64,000 nucleotides of DNA, taken from contig NC_134831.1 of NCBI RefSeq assembly GCF_004210375.1, positions 372,001-436,000 of the forward strand, given 5' to 3'. Numbering within the stretch: the stretch's first letter is position 1; each line of letters opens with the position of its first letter. Shown here in pieces: positions 13,901-24,847 of the stretch. The notes beneath the pieces are model-generated. The model did no database searches. It worked only from the letters and a program-made list of their open reading frames with translations, and was not told the DNA's origin. The position numbers and the translations under genes are program-made. The stretch comes from Tachypleus tridentatus. Its lineage: Eukaryota > Arthropoda > Merostomata > Xiphosura > Limulidae.

Positions 13901-16900
13901 TCCTTCATGCTCTATGTGACTTTATTTTTTGTGTACCAGTAGTTTGTTTTTATTCATTGGTTAATGTATCATAAAATACTGATGGGAATACACTTAGGAG
14001 TTTTAAAGTAAATATATGAGAGAGAAAGCTTGATAACTTAGCTTGCAGGTTTTGAGTGCTATAAGACTCAGTTTCTAGTTAATTTAATATACTAACCATA
14101 ACTTAGTATAGCTGAAATTCTGAGATCTAAGTTACTTGGTTAATCCACTGCAAGACTGTGTATTATAACACAATATTAAATGATTTTTTTGGAGATTGGA
14201 ATAATTACTCTTCAGTGTATAGTTCTATTTATACAAGGTGACAGCTGTGTTTTGACAAAATGAATTTCAATCTTAATTAAATCTCTGCAGCCATTTTTAT
14301 AGGTATAATGGAATAGGGTGAGGGTTTCCCAAGCTTCGGACCACTTTCTGGTTATTTTGAATTATGTCGTTATTTTCAATACATTGAGAGTACCAGTCTA
14401 CAACATATCTAGACTGGTTAACCTTCTCTCAAATTTTATATCTTTGTCACAGATACTGTAATAAATTGTATTAGTTTTTGTCTCATAACACTGTGGAAAA
14501 ACTTTCACCATATATATAGTGTAATGGTTTAATCAGTAAAAGTGTTAATACCCATACCAGCCATTCGGAGATACATTTTTATATATGTATCTGTGTAATG
14601 ATTTAATCAATAAAAGTGTTAATACCACTACCAGCTGTTCTGAGAAACATTTTTATGTATATATCTGTGTAATGACTTAATAATTACTGTGATAAAAAGT
14701 AGATGACTCAGTAGAACTTCAGTGTGGGTTACTATGTTTCTCTGTGTGGGTTACTATGTTTCTAATACATAAAAAAAAAAAACATTTTTACACATTTGCT
14801 TTTTCTCTGGGTTAGTACATCTGACAGCTTACTTTAAATTAAACAGTTCCATTTATTATTTAAATTTTAAATATTTTTGCATAATTTAAAATAATGTGTT
14901 TTTTAACTTATTTGTACAGTGACAAAGGAGTAAAGGTAGATCTTGGAATTCCATATGACTTATGGGACAAACCATCTGCTGAAGTGTCACAACTAAAAAC
15001 TCAGGTAATCCAACAATGTTGCAACAGAAAAATACAAAATTGTGATATTGTAATTAGGAGAATTTGTATCTCAGTACAGTTAGTATGGGTATTAACACTT
15101 TTATTGACAAGCAGAGAACAATGTTTTGACCTTCCTAAGTCATCTTCAGGTTAACCTCACCAAACTATGAAAACTATCCATTGTTAACTTGAAGATGACC
15201 TAGGAAGGTTGAAACATTGTTCTCTGCTTATCAATAAAAGTGTTAATACCCATACCACCCTTTCTGAGATACATTTTTATTATAATATGACAGTTGTATA
15301 TGAATAGAGGTTGGGCATGGCCTGATGATTAGTTTGCTCAAACTATGAATTCAGAGATTAGTGTTCTGTAGCCTGTTACAAAACAGGCTTAACTATTTGT
15401 GATTTTGGATGTGCTATGGTATGATCAAATCTCACTATTCAATCCAACAAGAGTTTGTAGTAGATACTGTTGTCTAGGTGTGTTTCCTGTGGGCCTTTTC
15501 AAAATTAAAGTTTTGTTTTGCAAAACTCTGAAATAAACAGTTGTATGACTAATGGTACATTTAATATATAAGTTTAAAACCATTAAAACATAACTTGACT
15601 TATGATGGTTCTCTAGATGGGTTTGATCTTGTTCTTCAGTATATTTTATGTATTTTAACAATACAGGGCTTGTTTGGGGCAAGTAGGTCACAGCCCAAAG
15701 CATAAAGATTTTAATAAATCTCTATCTGATAAGTTTCAAATTTTCTGATAGCCAATAATATTCTAACTAATATAGTTTTTCACTCTTAGTCTGAGGATAA
15801 CAGACTGTCCAATTTCATCATACTTCCACTAATACAATAATAACAAATATGGGTAAAAATGTAAATTTTCCTTTCACTCAAAAAGTTCTTATTACATTTG
15901 CCAGGAGGTGTCAAGCTGAGTTGTAATATGTGACAGAATGTGGTATGCTCAGTTGTAACATGTGAAAGGTAGTGACATGCTCAATATATATATATATATA
16001 TATATAAAAAAAAAATATATATGTCTATTTGGATAAAACTAACATCTGATCAATGCAAGCTACCTATACAGATCAAAAATAAAAATATATACCTGATAAA
16101 GAGAGTATCTGATTAAGTATAATGTTTAAACTATATTGATTAGAATACTGTTTCATCGGTTGGATACCTTTGCTGTTTACGTTATTTTTGGCTGTATACT
16201 CACTCAACTTTAAATAAAGATGAGCCTGTTAAAGTGGGATTTACATTTGATAAAATGTGAATTACAGTACTTTCAAGTGGCATACTGGGTCTAATGTCAT
16301 GGAGGCTGGGCATAGACTAGTGATTAGATTGCCAAACTGGATTTGAGGGTCCATGTTTCATATTCCATTGCTGCAATATCACATCCCACACATTTGAGGC
16401 TGTGTGTATATTATAATGGTCATGGTCAAATTTCACTGTTGAATTAAAGTAGTCCAAGAGTTGGGAGTGGGTGCAGTGGACTAGCTGGCTTCCATCTGCT
16501 TTATCTGTTTAAAAATTAAAGAAGGTCAATACAGATGGTCAATGTATGGCTTTGCACAAGTATTCAGAATAAACATGTTTGGAAAAACCTGGTGATCCCT
16601 CCTGAGCTGTGATAAAAGTAACAGTTGTGTTCTCAACTGAAACTGGCAACAAGCAGATAATAAACTAGAAACTTTTGATATAAAGAATATTCAGTTGCTT
16701 ATAGATAATTCTCAAGTACTTTTGGACAGAAACAGATGTGACAGACAGTTTACAAACAATCTTCTTCTTTGGCTGTCAGTTGCACAGGTTGAGAGGGTCT
16801 TCGTGTATTAAGATGATAAAGTGATGGGTGTGCACCCTTGTATACCAAATCGTAATTGATTTATTTTATTACCATTATAGGGCCTAGACTTTAATTATAT

Positions 16901-18883
16901 AGCTTTTGAAAAAGATGAAAACATCCAAATTTGGACATAAAAAATACAATGATAATGAGCTATCACTTTGAACATAGAAATTGAAAATAAATACAGGAAA
17001 AAGAAAAATATTTTTAAAGTATCTTTTTACCAAATAATATATTTTTAAGTTCGCAAAATGACACATGACAACTATTAAGTCTTTCATATACTCTGAAGGA
17101 ATGAAATTTGTGAATGTAGAATCTTTAATTTACCTGTCTGAGAGTAGGTTTAATTTACCACTTCATCTACAACATGCTCGACTGTAGATTCAAGTTTCTA
17201 ATAGCTTAGAGCAGTGGTTCCCAACCTTTTTTATGCCCTGCTCCCCTAAAAACTTTTAATATGTTCTCACATCCCTCACAGTAATTATTTATTTAAGAAT
17301 AAAGGTGAAGGTGGCCAAAACAAATTTTTATAATTTGTTTTTAATGATATATAAACAAAAACAAAACATTTGGAAATGTTATTTCGCACCCCCTGGAACG
17401 CTATCTCGCACCACTGGTTGGGAACCATTGGCTTAGAGTATTCCATAAGTTGGAGTTAAGTGGTGTTGACTACTTGGCTTCCCTTTGATATATCACTTCA
17501 AAATTATGGATGGCTAGCACAGTTATTACTTAATTAGCTTCATACAAAATTCAATAAACAACAACATAATCTATCAAGACAAAAAATGGTTCATATGTTT
17601 TTATGAATACCAGAGTACTGGTTTGAAGCCTTCATCTTCCATGGTTAATTTTAATTTATAGAAACTGTGGCTTCATAAGTGATTTGTAATCCATGTTTCT
17701 AACATACAAACTAAGAGAATAATTACATTTTATATAAAATGAGGTTCAGTATAATTGCTGGAAAATTGATAAACAAAGGGGAAAAGCTACAAAATAGCTT
17801 CCAGTTAGTTTTATTTGAAATAGTAATTACATTAAAAAAATGTAAAATGAATTGCTTGTAAATTATGTATGATAATTTATTATTTCTCTGTTGTTTTTTT
17901 TTCTTCAGTGTGAAAGTCTCATTGAAAAACATGAAGGAGACATTGAAAATTGGTATTTTCATCACCAGGATGTTCCTTTAAGACAGTACTTGTGTGTCAA
18001 CAGAGCTTTGAGAAAAGGTGATAATGGTAAGTTATAAATTATGGTTCTGCAGTGCTCAAAAAATGTTGATTATATTACCTTTTTCATTCAGCATTTCAGA
18101 GACCCATTTGCTTATCTGATCTGTCAATGGTTGGAACTTGTATGATTCTGTTGTAAATATGCTGTTAACAAGAAGTGTTATATTTAATCAAACATCTGAC
18201 ATTAAATCTTTTGACATCTTGTCAACATAAATATGGTTTACATCCATCATTAAAGTGCAAAATACCAAACATAAGTGCACTTACTGTTTTCGTTTTATTT
18301 CCTTAATGCCTTCACTGCTTAGCAGAGTAGGCCATAGTGGTTTGTTCCTGTCTGCCTTAATATTATGAACAGAATATCTCAAGAGTAAATGGATGGATAT
18401 GTACCAACACTGAACTACAGGGTACTATATACAAATTTCTAAACCTGACTTTTGTAGGTCAAAGTCAAATTGGTGTAATAGATATTTCATAAACACTATT
18501 TACACATTAATATTTCTGAGTAAGAAAAATATAAAGGGATTGAATTATTTGTTATAAATACAGCACAATAATTTAAAAAAAATGTATGTGGTTATTTGAA
18601 GCTAAAGTCATGAAAAACAGCTATATAATATTGTGTAAGTAGTAAACCTTATGGGATATATAAAGTTTAGGTACTGATAAATTGTAAAGTATTTTCTTTT
18701 GTTACTGACCTTGTAGGTTGCTTAGATGAAGTTTTTGTGTCAAAGAAAGAAAGTGAAGATGCTGATAAGGAAACAAAAAAAGAAAGAAAAGAAGATGAAA
18801 CTAAGGATAAGAAGAAGAAAAAGAAGGCTAAGAAAAAGTCAGAAGAGGAAAATAAAATGAAGACAATAAATGATGAATTGTGA
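4791..18883 (+). CDS. Canopy 3/4-like ER chaperone gene, six exons, complete
   Basis: Exons 4791-4929, 6541-6664, 13166-13300, 14920-15004, 17909-18026 and 18717-18883 join with GT-AG introns and matching phase to give 255 residues, the usual size of this family. Residues 1-22 form a signal peptide, followed by an N-glycosylation sequon (NES, residue 23). The canopy (saposin-like) cysteines follow: SCEVCK at 44-49, GICDK, the cysteine opening exon 5, LCVNR and GCLDE. The run VKVDLGIPYDLWDKPSAEV in exon 4 is the family signature shared by CNPY3 and CNPY4. The tail is very lysine and glutamate rich and ends in NDEL, a KDEL-type ER retrieval signal. Known: CNPY3 and CNPY4 are ER-luminal proteins that assist folding and surface delivery of Toll-like receptors. 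Inferred: the same role for receptors of this animal. I cannot decide CNPY3 versus CNPY4; an arthropod single-copy ancestor of both is likely. Introns range from about 0.7 to 6.5 kb and carry transposon debris. Confidence 0.93.
6541..6664 (+). CDS. Canopy-like gene, exon 2
   Basis: The acceptor TTTTCCAG ends at 6540 and the donor GTGAGT starts at 6665. Encodes VCKYLVLELENRLQETGKSH onward, with the second cysteine of the CxxC motif right at the junction. Ends in phase 2. Confidence 0.92.
7690..9780 (+). pseudogene. DIRS-like tyrosine-recombinase retrotransposon, decayed
   Basis: In scattered frames: VDDWLLLAYYELEL at about 8222 (DIRS reverse transcriptase has DDWLL), ILITPYWPVQL at about 8538 (the RNase H-adjacent block of DIRS elements), a helical core-binding-like stretch near 8840, and HQIKHLVFSLASHFCWSLEE followed by ILQLGMWTAHN at 9613-9700, resembling the HxxR...H/W...Y region of the tyrosine recombinase (R replaced by K). 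Many stops and frameshifts. It lies in intron 2 of the canopy-like gene. 3' flanking sequence to about 11470 may belong to the same element, but I see no termini. Confidence 0.55.
9214..9340 (+). mobile_element. SINE-2 copy
   Basis: tRNA-like start (AGTGGCTCAGCAGTATGTCT), B box GGTTTCGACACC, tail GTGTAGCTTTGTGCTTAATT and A-rich end. Inserted in the DIRS remnant. Confidence 0.75.
11500..13140. other. Rest of canopy intron 2
   Basis: AT-rich unique-looking DNA. The only structure seen is a 27-base unit repeated three times at 12405-12475. Confidence 0.4.
12405..12475. repeat. 27-base tandem repeat, three copies
   Basis: Unit GTTAAACAGTGATATATGAC TGCAGAA repeated with few changes. Confidence 0.75.
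13166..13300 (+). CDS. Canopy-like gene, exon 3
   Basis: Acceptor TATACAG ends at 13165; donor GTAAGT at 13301. Encodes ELRLLDSLDGICDKLLDYNI and continues to FKVLHDLV, a canopy core with one conserved cysteine. Ends in phase 2. Confidence 0.92.
14519..14690. repeat. 74-base direct repeat related to MITE arm
   Basis: Two full copies and part of a third; each contains AAAAGTGTTAATACC followed by sequence like TCTGAGATACATTTTTAT, the outer part of the palindromic MITE at 15056-15292. Confidence 0.65.
14920..15004 (+). CDS. Canopy-like gene, exon 4 (family signature)
   Basis: Acceptor TTGTACAG ends at 14919; donor GTAATC at 15005. Encodes DKGVKVDLGIPYDLWDKPSA and then EVSQLKTQ, the best conserved stretch of CNPY3/4. 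Ends in phase 0. A palindromic MITE begins only about 50 bases into the following intron. Confidence 0.93.
15056..15292. mobile_element. Palindromic MITE
   Basis: Arms of roughly 75-100 bases are inverted copies: GTATGGGTATTAACACTTTT at left and AAAAGTGTTAATACCCATAC at right, with AGCAGAGAACAATGTT and its complement further in. It lacks any coding sequence. Confidence 0.75.
15303..15460 (+). repeat. SINE-1, decayed fragment
   Basis: Begins GGTTGGGCATGGCCTGATGA like the SINE-1 head and later has CAAATCTCACTATTC like its body. Confidence 0.5.
15983..16022. repeat. AT dinucleotide microsatellite
   Basis: (AT)n run followed by an A run and further AT pairs. Confidence 0.85.
16294..16545 (+). 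repeat. SINE-1, decayed copy
   Basis: Head GGCTGGGCATAGACTAGTGA, middle GTCAAATTTCACTGTTGAAT, and AGTAGTCCAAGAGTTGGGAG all align with SINE-1. Confidence 0.6.
17212..17430. mobile_element. hAT-type MITE with 8-base duplication
   Basis: Left end CAGTGGTTCCCAACC and right end GGTTGGGAACCATTG are inverted repeats of the hAT-Charlie sort. The perfect 8-base target duplication GCTTAGAG lies at 17204-17211 and 17431-17438. No coding sequence. Confidence 0.88.
17440..17560 (+). repeat. SINE-1, decayed 3' part
   Basis: AAGTTGGAGTTAAGTGGTGT and ATGGCTAGCACAGTTA fit the SINE-1 body; the head side probably lies before 17204, so the MITE landed within this old SINE. Confidence 0.5.
17909..18026 (+). CDS. 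Canopy-like gene, exon 5
   Basis: Long pyrimidine tract then TTCTTCAG ending at 17908; donor GTAAGT at 18027. Encodes CESLIEKHEGDIENWYFHHQ and the LCVNRAL cysteine block. Ends in phase 1. Confidence 0.92.
18717..18883 (+). CDS. Canopy-like gene, last exon (Lys-rich tail, NDEL)
   Basis: The acceptor TTGTAG ends at 18716 and the stop TGA is at 18881-18883. Encodes GCLDEVFVSKK, then a highly charged K/E tail with an eleven-residue stretch that is nearly all lysine, and ends in NDEL. Such charged tails are usual in CNPY3 and CNPY4. Confidence 0.92.
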
Positions 18884-19080
18884 CCTATGACCTACCAGTA
18901 TCTGTTTAATAACGAGAATATAGGATTGAATAAAACATTTGGAAAATTATATCTGATAAACAGAAGAAAAAAAAAGAAAGCTTAAAAATAATTTCACGTT
19001 CCTTTTGTTTCTATTTTTTTATTATATAGGGTTGCTGAAAGTTATAGCACTCTAGGACATTAATAAATGAAAAATAAAAC
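18884..19080 (+). promoter_or_regulatory. Canopy-like gene 3' UTR with candidate poly(A) signals
   Basis: Canonical AATAAA hexamers lie at 18929, 19062 and 19073, within 200 bases after the stop codon. Which one is used cannot be told from sequence. Confidence 0.5.
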
Positions 19081-20165
19081 CTGACAGCAGTCAAGCAAAA
19101 ATATGAAGTCATAGTACATGTTTCATACTGTGGTTTTGTTTATGCAATGAAATGAAAAGATACAAAAACATTTATGATGAACCAGAGTTCTCTTAAAACT
19201 TTATACAGATCTTTCTTTTACAGAAAAATATTGTAAGAAGCTAGTTTAATTAATAGTTAATGTGATTGTACAGTATTAAAATGTAGAAGGTCCCATGTTT
19301 CTACTTGATCATGTAGTCTTCCCACAACTATATATTTATCACTTACAACTTCAACTGGCATCATTTAAAATCAATATTTTTTTTTCTTTTGTTTTTACAA
19401 ATACTTTAAATTGATCAAGCATTTAACAGTAAACAAAAGTTCTAAGTTTCATAAATTCTGTGGTCAGTTCATTAAATAATTGTTACCTATGTACTGGTTA
19501 ATTCACTTATTTTGTGGTTGGTTGTATTTTTTAATTGAAAACCACAGTATTCTTAAGTGAATATATTTCTGCTCTACATATAAAGAAGTATTAGATTTTT
19601 TTAGGTCAACCCAGTGTCAAAATGAGTTTTGTCACAAAATTTGTACAAAGTCTTCAGAATAAGAGCTCTTTTGGAAAAATTAGTTTAACATTTAAATAAT
19701 GCAAATATAAAGATTCATTTAATTGAGCAGTAAATATTTATGGTTTTAGTATTTGTTGACTTTTTCAGTTTCTAAAACATTTACCAAAGTTGCCATGACA
19801 TTTGTACCAATGCTGTTTTTTTTTAAATAAACTAAATTCATCTTTGTTACCTATCTTCTAGAAAAGTCCTGAGAGTGGAATATTTTCAGTGTTGAATTCT
19901 GGTATTGATACAGTTTCAATTAAACCTTTTGTTTTGAATACAATGAGGATTATTGATCTTGGTTCAAGAGTAAAAAGGGTTTTGAGTTTTAAAAGTCAAG
20001 TTGTATAAGTCATTGATTACTCACCAACAGTGAAATGTGTTTGTACATCATTAAAAAAAAGAAAAGATAAAACTGTATTTAATTACTGGTCAACTTCCTT
20101 TTGTGACAGATTTCTATAATGTAACATTTATTGGTAAACCATTCTACATGAGACATACCTGCACT

Positions 20166-20343
20166 TATGTATTCTAAAGGTGGCTGGTATGGGTATTAAA
20201 GCTTTAATTAAAATAAAGTACAGAACAACATTTTGATCTTCTTAAGTTATTTTAACCTGAAAATGACCTAAGAAGGTTGAAATGTTGTTTTGTATTTTAT
20301 TTTAATTAGTTTTAATACCCATATAAGCTGTCTTTAGAATACA
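20166..20343. mobile_element. Palindromic MITE, second copy
   Basis: Same family as 15056-15292: GGTATGGGTATTAAAGCTTT at left and TTTTAATACCCATA at right, with ACCTAAGAAGGTTGAAATGT in the middle. Confidence 0.65.
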
Positions 20344-20491
20344 TTTTTACTTCAAATGTCTTTCCTATAATCATGGAGTACCTGTACTTGTATAATTTTA
20401 CCATTTGGAGCCAAAAAGAAAGCAAAAGGAAAAAGAGTTTGGTACAACATGTTTGGAGGTTTTCATGGTGGGTTTGAGTAATAACTTAATA

Positions 20492-20760
20492 CTGTGGATA
20501 TAAAAGATGTACAAGGACTAGAGTTGGTCAGTTAGTTACAATTTAACACTGTGGACATAAGACGTATGAGGACTAGAGTTGGTCAATTAGTAATAATTTA
20601 ACACTGTAGACATAGAAGATGTATGAAGACTAGAGTTGGTCAGTTAGTAATAATTTAACACTGTAGACATAGAAGATGTATGAAGACTAGAGTTGGTCAG
20701 TTAGTAATAATATAACACTGTAGACATAAAAGATGTATGAGGACTAGAGTTGGTCACTTA
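20492..20760. repeat. 55-57-base tandem repeat, about five copies
   Basis: Each unit contains ACTAGAGTTGGTCA preceded by a version of CTGTAGACATAGAAGATGTA. It lies downstream of the canopy 3' end. Confidence 0.85.
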
Positions 20761-21286
20761 ATGCAGTTTGCTATTTGATTATTCTCACATGAGACTTGGA
20801 TAGAAGAAATAATCAGAAATACTAATTTCAATAATCTGATCATTGGTGTGAATCATAACTTCAATCAGTTAGGCTTAACAACCTGGATTAATAATAATAA
20901 AAATAGGGTGAAATCATAATGGTAATAGTTTGTTTGCTTGTGTATTTTGAATAACCAGGAACACTAATTTTAAGTAGTTGGTTATTTTTGTGACCTTAGT
21001 TGATTTAATTAGAATTGTGATTGATGATTAGTGAATTAAATAAGTTATTTGTTCAGCTGTAATAAACTGCATCATAGCTTAAAATTGTAGGCTTATAGTG
21101 GTGAAAATTTATTATTTTTTCTGTAAGAAATATAAATTGAGATAATATGAGAAAAAATACCTAAACGAACATTGCATCAAATGAAAATATATAGTATTGA
21201 AAGTGTAATGTTTTTGAATATTTCAGAAGGCATTATTATATAATAGTAAAACAAATCATATCAGTCAACTAATATTATTTTAAGGA

Positions 21287-21506
21287 ACGGGGGTCTTAAC
21301 TGGTGGTTCACAGGGACTCCTGGGGGGGTGCATGGAAGGGCTTTCTGGTAGTCTGGGAACCAGGGGAAAAAAATGATTTTTTTCCTCCATTATTTTATAT
21401 GTATGTCTGTGTATATGTGTTGATGTGCATTTTTCTGAGGCTGTTTATAGCTCTCAAAGTAGATTTTCAAAGGGGTCAATGACCCAAAAATGGTTAAGAA
21501 ACACTG
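21287..21506. mobile_element. hAT-like MITE, likely
   Basis: Left GGGTCTTAACTGGTGGTTC and right ATGGTTAAGAAACACTG resemble inverted hAT termini. Flanks (TTAAGG-like at both ends) suggest but do not prove an 8-base duplication. Confidence 0.5.
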
Positions 21507-21519
21507 CTCTAAGGGAAAT

Positions 21520-24500
21520 GTGGCTGAAACCAGTTGAGGATTCGTATTTTGTTAAAATTTTAGACTTTCACTGCATGTGAAAGTATCTCAGATGATTTCT
21601 ACTTATTTTTACTTTCATTTAGGGCTTGAATGTAACTCAGTAACAATAAATATTTAGTGTTTTCTTTTCTGTTCATCCAAAGTTTTATATTCCTTTTTTT
21701 TGTATTAAGACTAACAGTCATTAAATATTTTTATGTGACTTGAAAGTGGTATAAAGTAATCAAAATATAGTTTTTAAATAATTTTTGAAAATAGTGTGGG
21801 AAGCTTTCTACCTGTATGTTACTGTGCCACTAGTATGCACATTACTAAAGGTTGATGTCTAAATTAGTTTTTAAATGTGAATATTACAAGTAGATACAGT
21901 AGTATGTGTATGTACTAATACAGATAAGTAGTTGTCACTCAGTTGGTACGTTACATGCTAGTACGTATTATTGTTCATTTGAAATGCAACAGAGAATATG
22001 CCTTGTGTCTGTTGATGTACGACAGAGATGTTTGTAATTAACTTCAAAAAAAGAAGCTTTGTTGAGGTATAATTACTTTAATAACCATCTTTTTATATTA
22101 ATTTAGAGACTGTGGTGATCTGGAGACAGGATTTTGAATTGCAACTACAAAATGCTGCAAGGTTCACTACATGAGCAGTTCGTGTTGTTTCCAAAGGTGA
22201 AAAAGCCCAATGACACTACATTGAATGAAACATTTCACATGTGCAACACTTGTTTATACCAGAGTCAAAGTTGTGAATGGTGTTTCTGTTGTAGAATCTG
22301 AGTATTGATTATTTTCAAGTGTAAGTTATGAGTTATGACAGTATGGTTGGTGATGTAAAAATTGGTCATAAAGGTGAGAGTTACATGTTATGGACAGGCT
22401 GTTGGTCAGTGCTCAGTAGTCATGACTGACTGATTGTAGCCTACATGTGGTTTATACGTAGTCATGGGCTTGGTACTAAAGGATAAATGACTATGGCCTG
22501 CCTCTAATAGGCTACTTTGTTTGTGAGCTACAGTTAGTGATTTACTGATTGTAGCTTATTCTGAGTGGGTTTTGGAGGTAATACCACAGGCTGTCTATAT
22601 GTTAACTGTAAGTAAAGTGTTGTGGTTTGTTTTTAATAGATATTGAACTATTTTTGGAAACTGGATATAGTAATGGATTTTGGCTTATGTTCTATAGACA
22701 GGTTTTTACTATGTGTGCCATGTTCAAAAGGATGCATTAAGTTAATGGGCTTTGATTAAATATGTTTTAATAAAAACCTGTTTTGTTTCAGTTATGGCAT
22801 CTTTAAAGTTTATGTACAGATTTTGAAAAAAATATTATTCACGACATGTGTGAATGATATATCATAATTTTTTTTTTTTTAAATGCTGTCTTCCACATGT
22901 TGCTCTAGTCATTTATGAAATATACATTCCTGAGGAAATTGCAGGTTTGACAGTGGCTCATTTATTCTTCTAACTTTGTTGAAAGAATATAATGGCATTT
23001 GTAATGAACTTAAATAACTTGTGGAATAAAATACATAATAATAACTTTTATATCCTTTTGAAAGTGTGTTAACTCTTTGTGGGTGAAGATGTGAAAGTGA
23101 TACAGTTATAATGGCTAAAAGGAAATGCCTGTAACATTATAACAAATGATGTACTCTAAGGTTATGTGAAGCTAGCACAATAAGACTTAAATATGTGGTG
23201 GACACTGAAGGTCTATTGACATTATTACAAAAGAATGCTAAATTTATTTATCTTCAAATACTAAAGATCCAGTTAGGAAAGAATAAATCTATCATAGAAT
23301 AGCTGTACTTGTATACAAAAACTAGTAAAAATATCTAGTCATATAATGTAATTTATTACACCTGCATTGTGTCCAGCTGTGTAATCCAACAGCTTGAAGT
23401 AATAAGGTTATTTCACTTGACTAATGGTTCTTAAATGTTTTGTTTGTGGTTTCACTTCTTGTTTTATCTTGACAGATCACAATGGCGATCTATATGCTAT
23501 ACTGTGTTTTCTGTAGTTATGCAACATTTCTGTAGACATATGTAAGAAGCACCCCCCCCATACAAACAGAATAAAAAAAACATGTTAAAAACACTTCTAA
23601 ATAATAAATTATAATATTTTTTTTTTGTAAAAAAACATTTATTGTATACAAACATTATATTGTGCTCGGGACATTCCTGACTTAATACGTAGTTGTCTGG
23701 TGTTTAAGAAGAAAATTTGTAAAATTTTGGTACTGTGATAACTATGTTGTTGTGGTCAGGCAGTTAACTCAAGAGTCAATATAAAACAAATTAACATTCT
23801 TAAAAAACAACAACAAAAAACTATCCTACAGCTCTTGCCATGAATCGTTTATAATAAACTGCAATATTACATATAAAATGTACTTATAGAATATGTTCCC
23901 TTAGATACAAAGTACTTCATATTACTATGGTAACAAAATTACCTAAAATGTATGGTTATTGAATAACAACATTTATAAGTTGTACGGATTAATAGAAATG
24001 ACACGCGCTATATTTTGTCAGATTCAGTATATCTGTGTTGAAAAGTATGGGTTAAATAAAATAAAAAACCTCTCACTTAGGGCTTTGAATATGTTTATTC
24101 AACGAAAGCTCTGTAGCTAAGATTAATAATTTTATAACAAAAAGTTATGCTCACAGTCTTCAAGCTAATTATTGTTATCTATTTCTGAGATTGGAAAGAC
24201 TATTGGTTCAGAAAGCCATTCATCTAAAGGATACCATATTCCTATTGTTAGATGGCAGAACAATTAATATTTTTAAATACATTATAAGAAGGTAAAATTT
24301 GAAACTATTCTTTAACAATAACAGATCAAAAAAGGCGAACGGATATTAACCATCGAACCAGAATGCAAGTGCATGGTGAATTACATAATAATACGTATAG
24401 TAAAATCTTTCTAACTATCAAATGAATTTCAGACTTTGTTGTTGTTTTATATTGCCACAGTGACGAAACGTCTTATCGTAATATATCTAAGAAGTTTCAG
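21520..24500. other. Region between convergent 3' ends
   Basis: AT-rich; no exon, repeat family or RNA gene recognised. Homopolymer runs occur near 22868, 23550 and 23618. Confidence 0.4.
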
Positions 24501-24776
24501 TTTTATTATTACAGAATTAACTGATTAATTTTTATTAACAACATGCCCCCTCTGCTCATTTTGGAAACAATATCGAAACAGAAACATTTTCTTCGAAGTC
24601 GAGTGCTTATTTTAACATAGTCAATTTACGGATTTGCGAAAACTGATATATATTTCTCCTTCATTAGAAAAATATATTGTATAATCGAGTAACATAAAGC
24701 CATTACAATATAACGGTTTGTTTAGCAAAGTGCACGTGAAAACTAAGACTCGGTTTGACGATTTCCGTTTTTAATT

Positions 24777-24847
24777 TCAGGCTGTATTAGGTTTATAATA
24801 AACCACCAGGAAGGCACCAATAACGAGTGACAGCGTTCCAGCTAGTT
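24777..24847 (-). CDS. Mesothelin-like gene, last exon (C-terminal anchor)
   Basis: The acceptor CATTACAG lies above 24847; the stop codon is at 24777-24779. Encodes ELAGTLSLVIGAFLVVYYKP followed by NTA. A 17-residue hydrophobic stretch near the end fits either a GPI-attachment signal or a single membrane segment with a five-residue tail. A reversed AATAAA (candidate poly(A) signal) is at 24531-24536. Confidence 0.82.
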
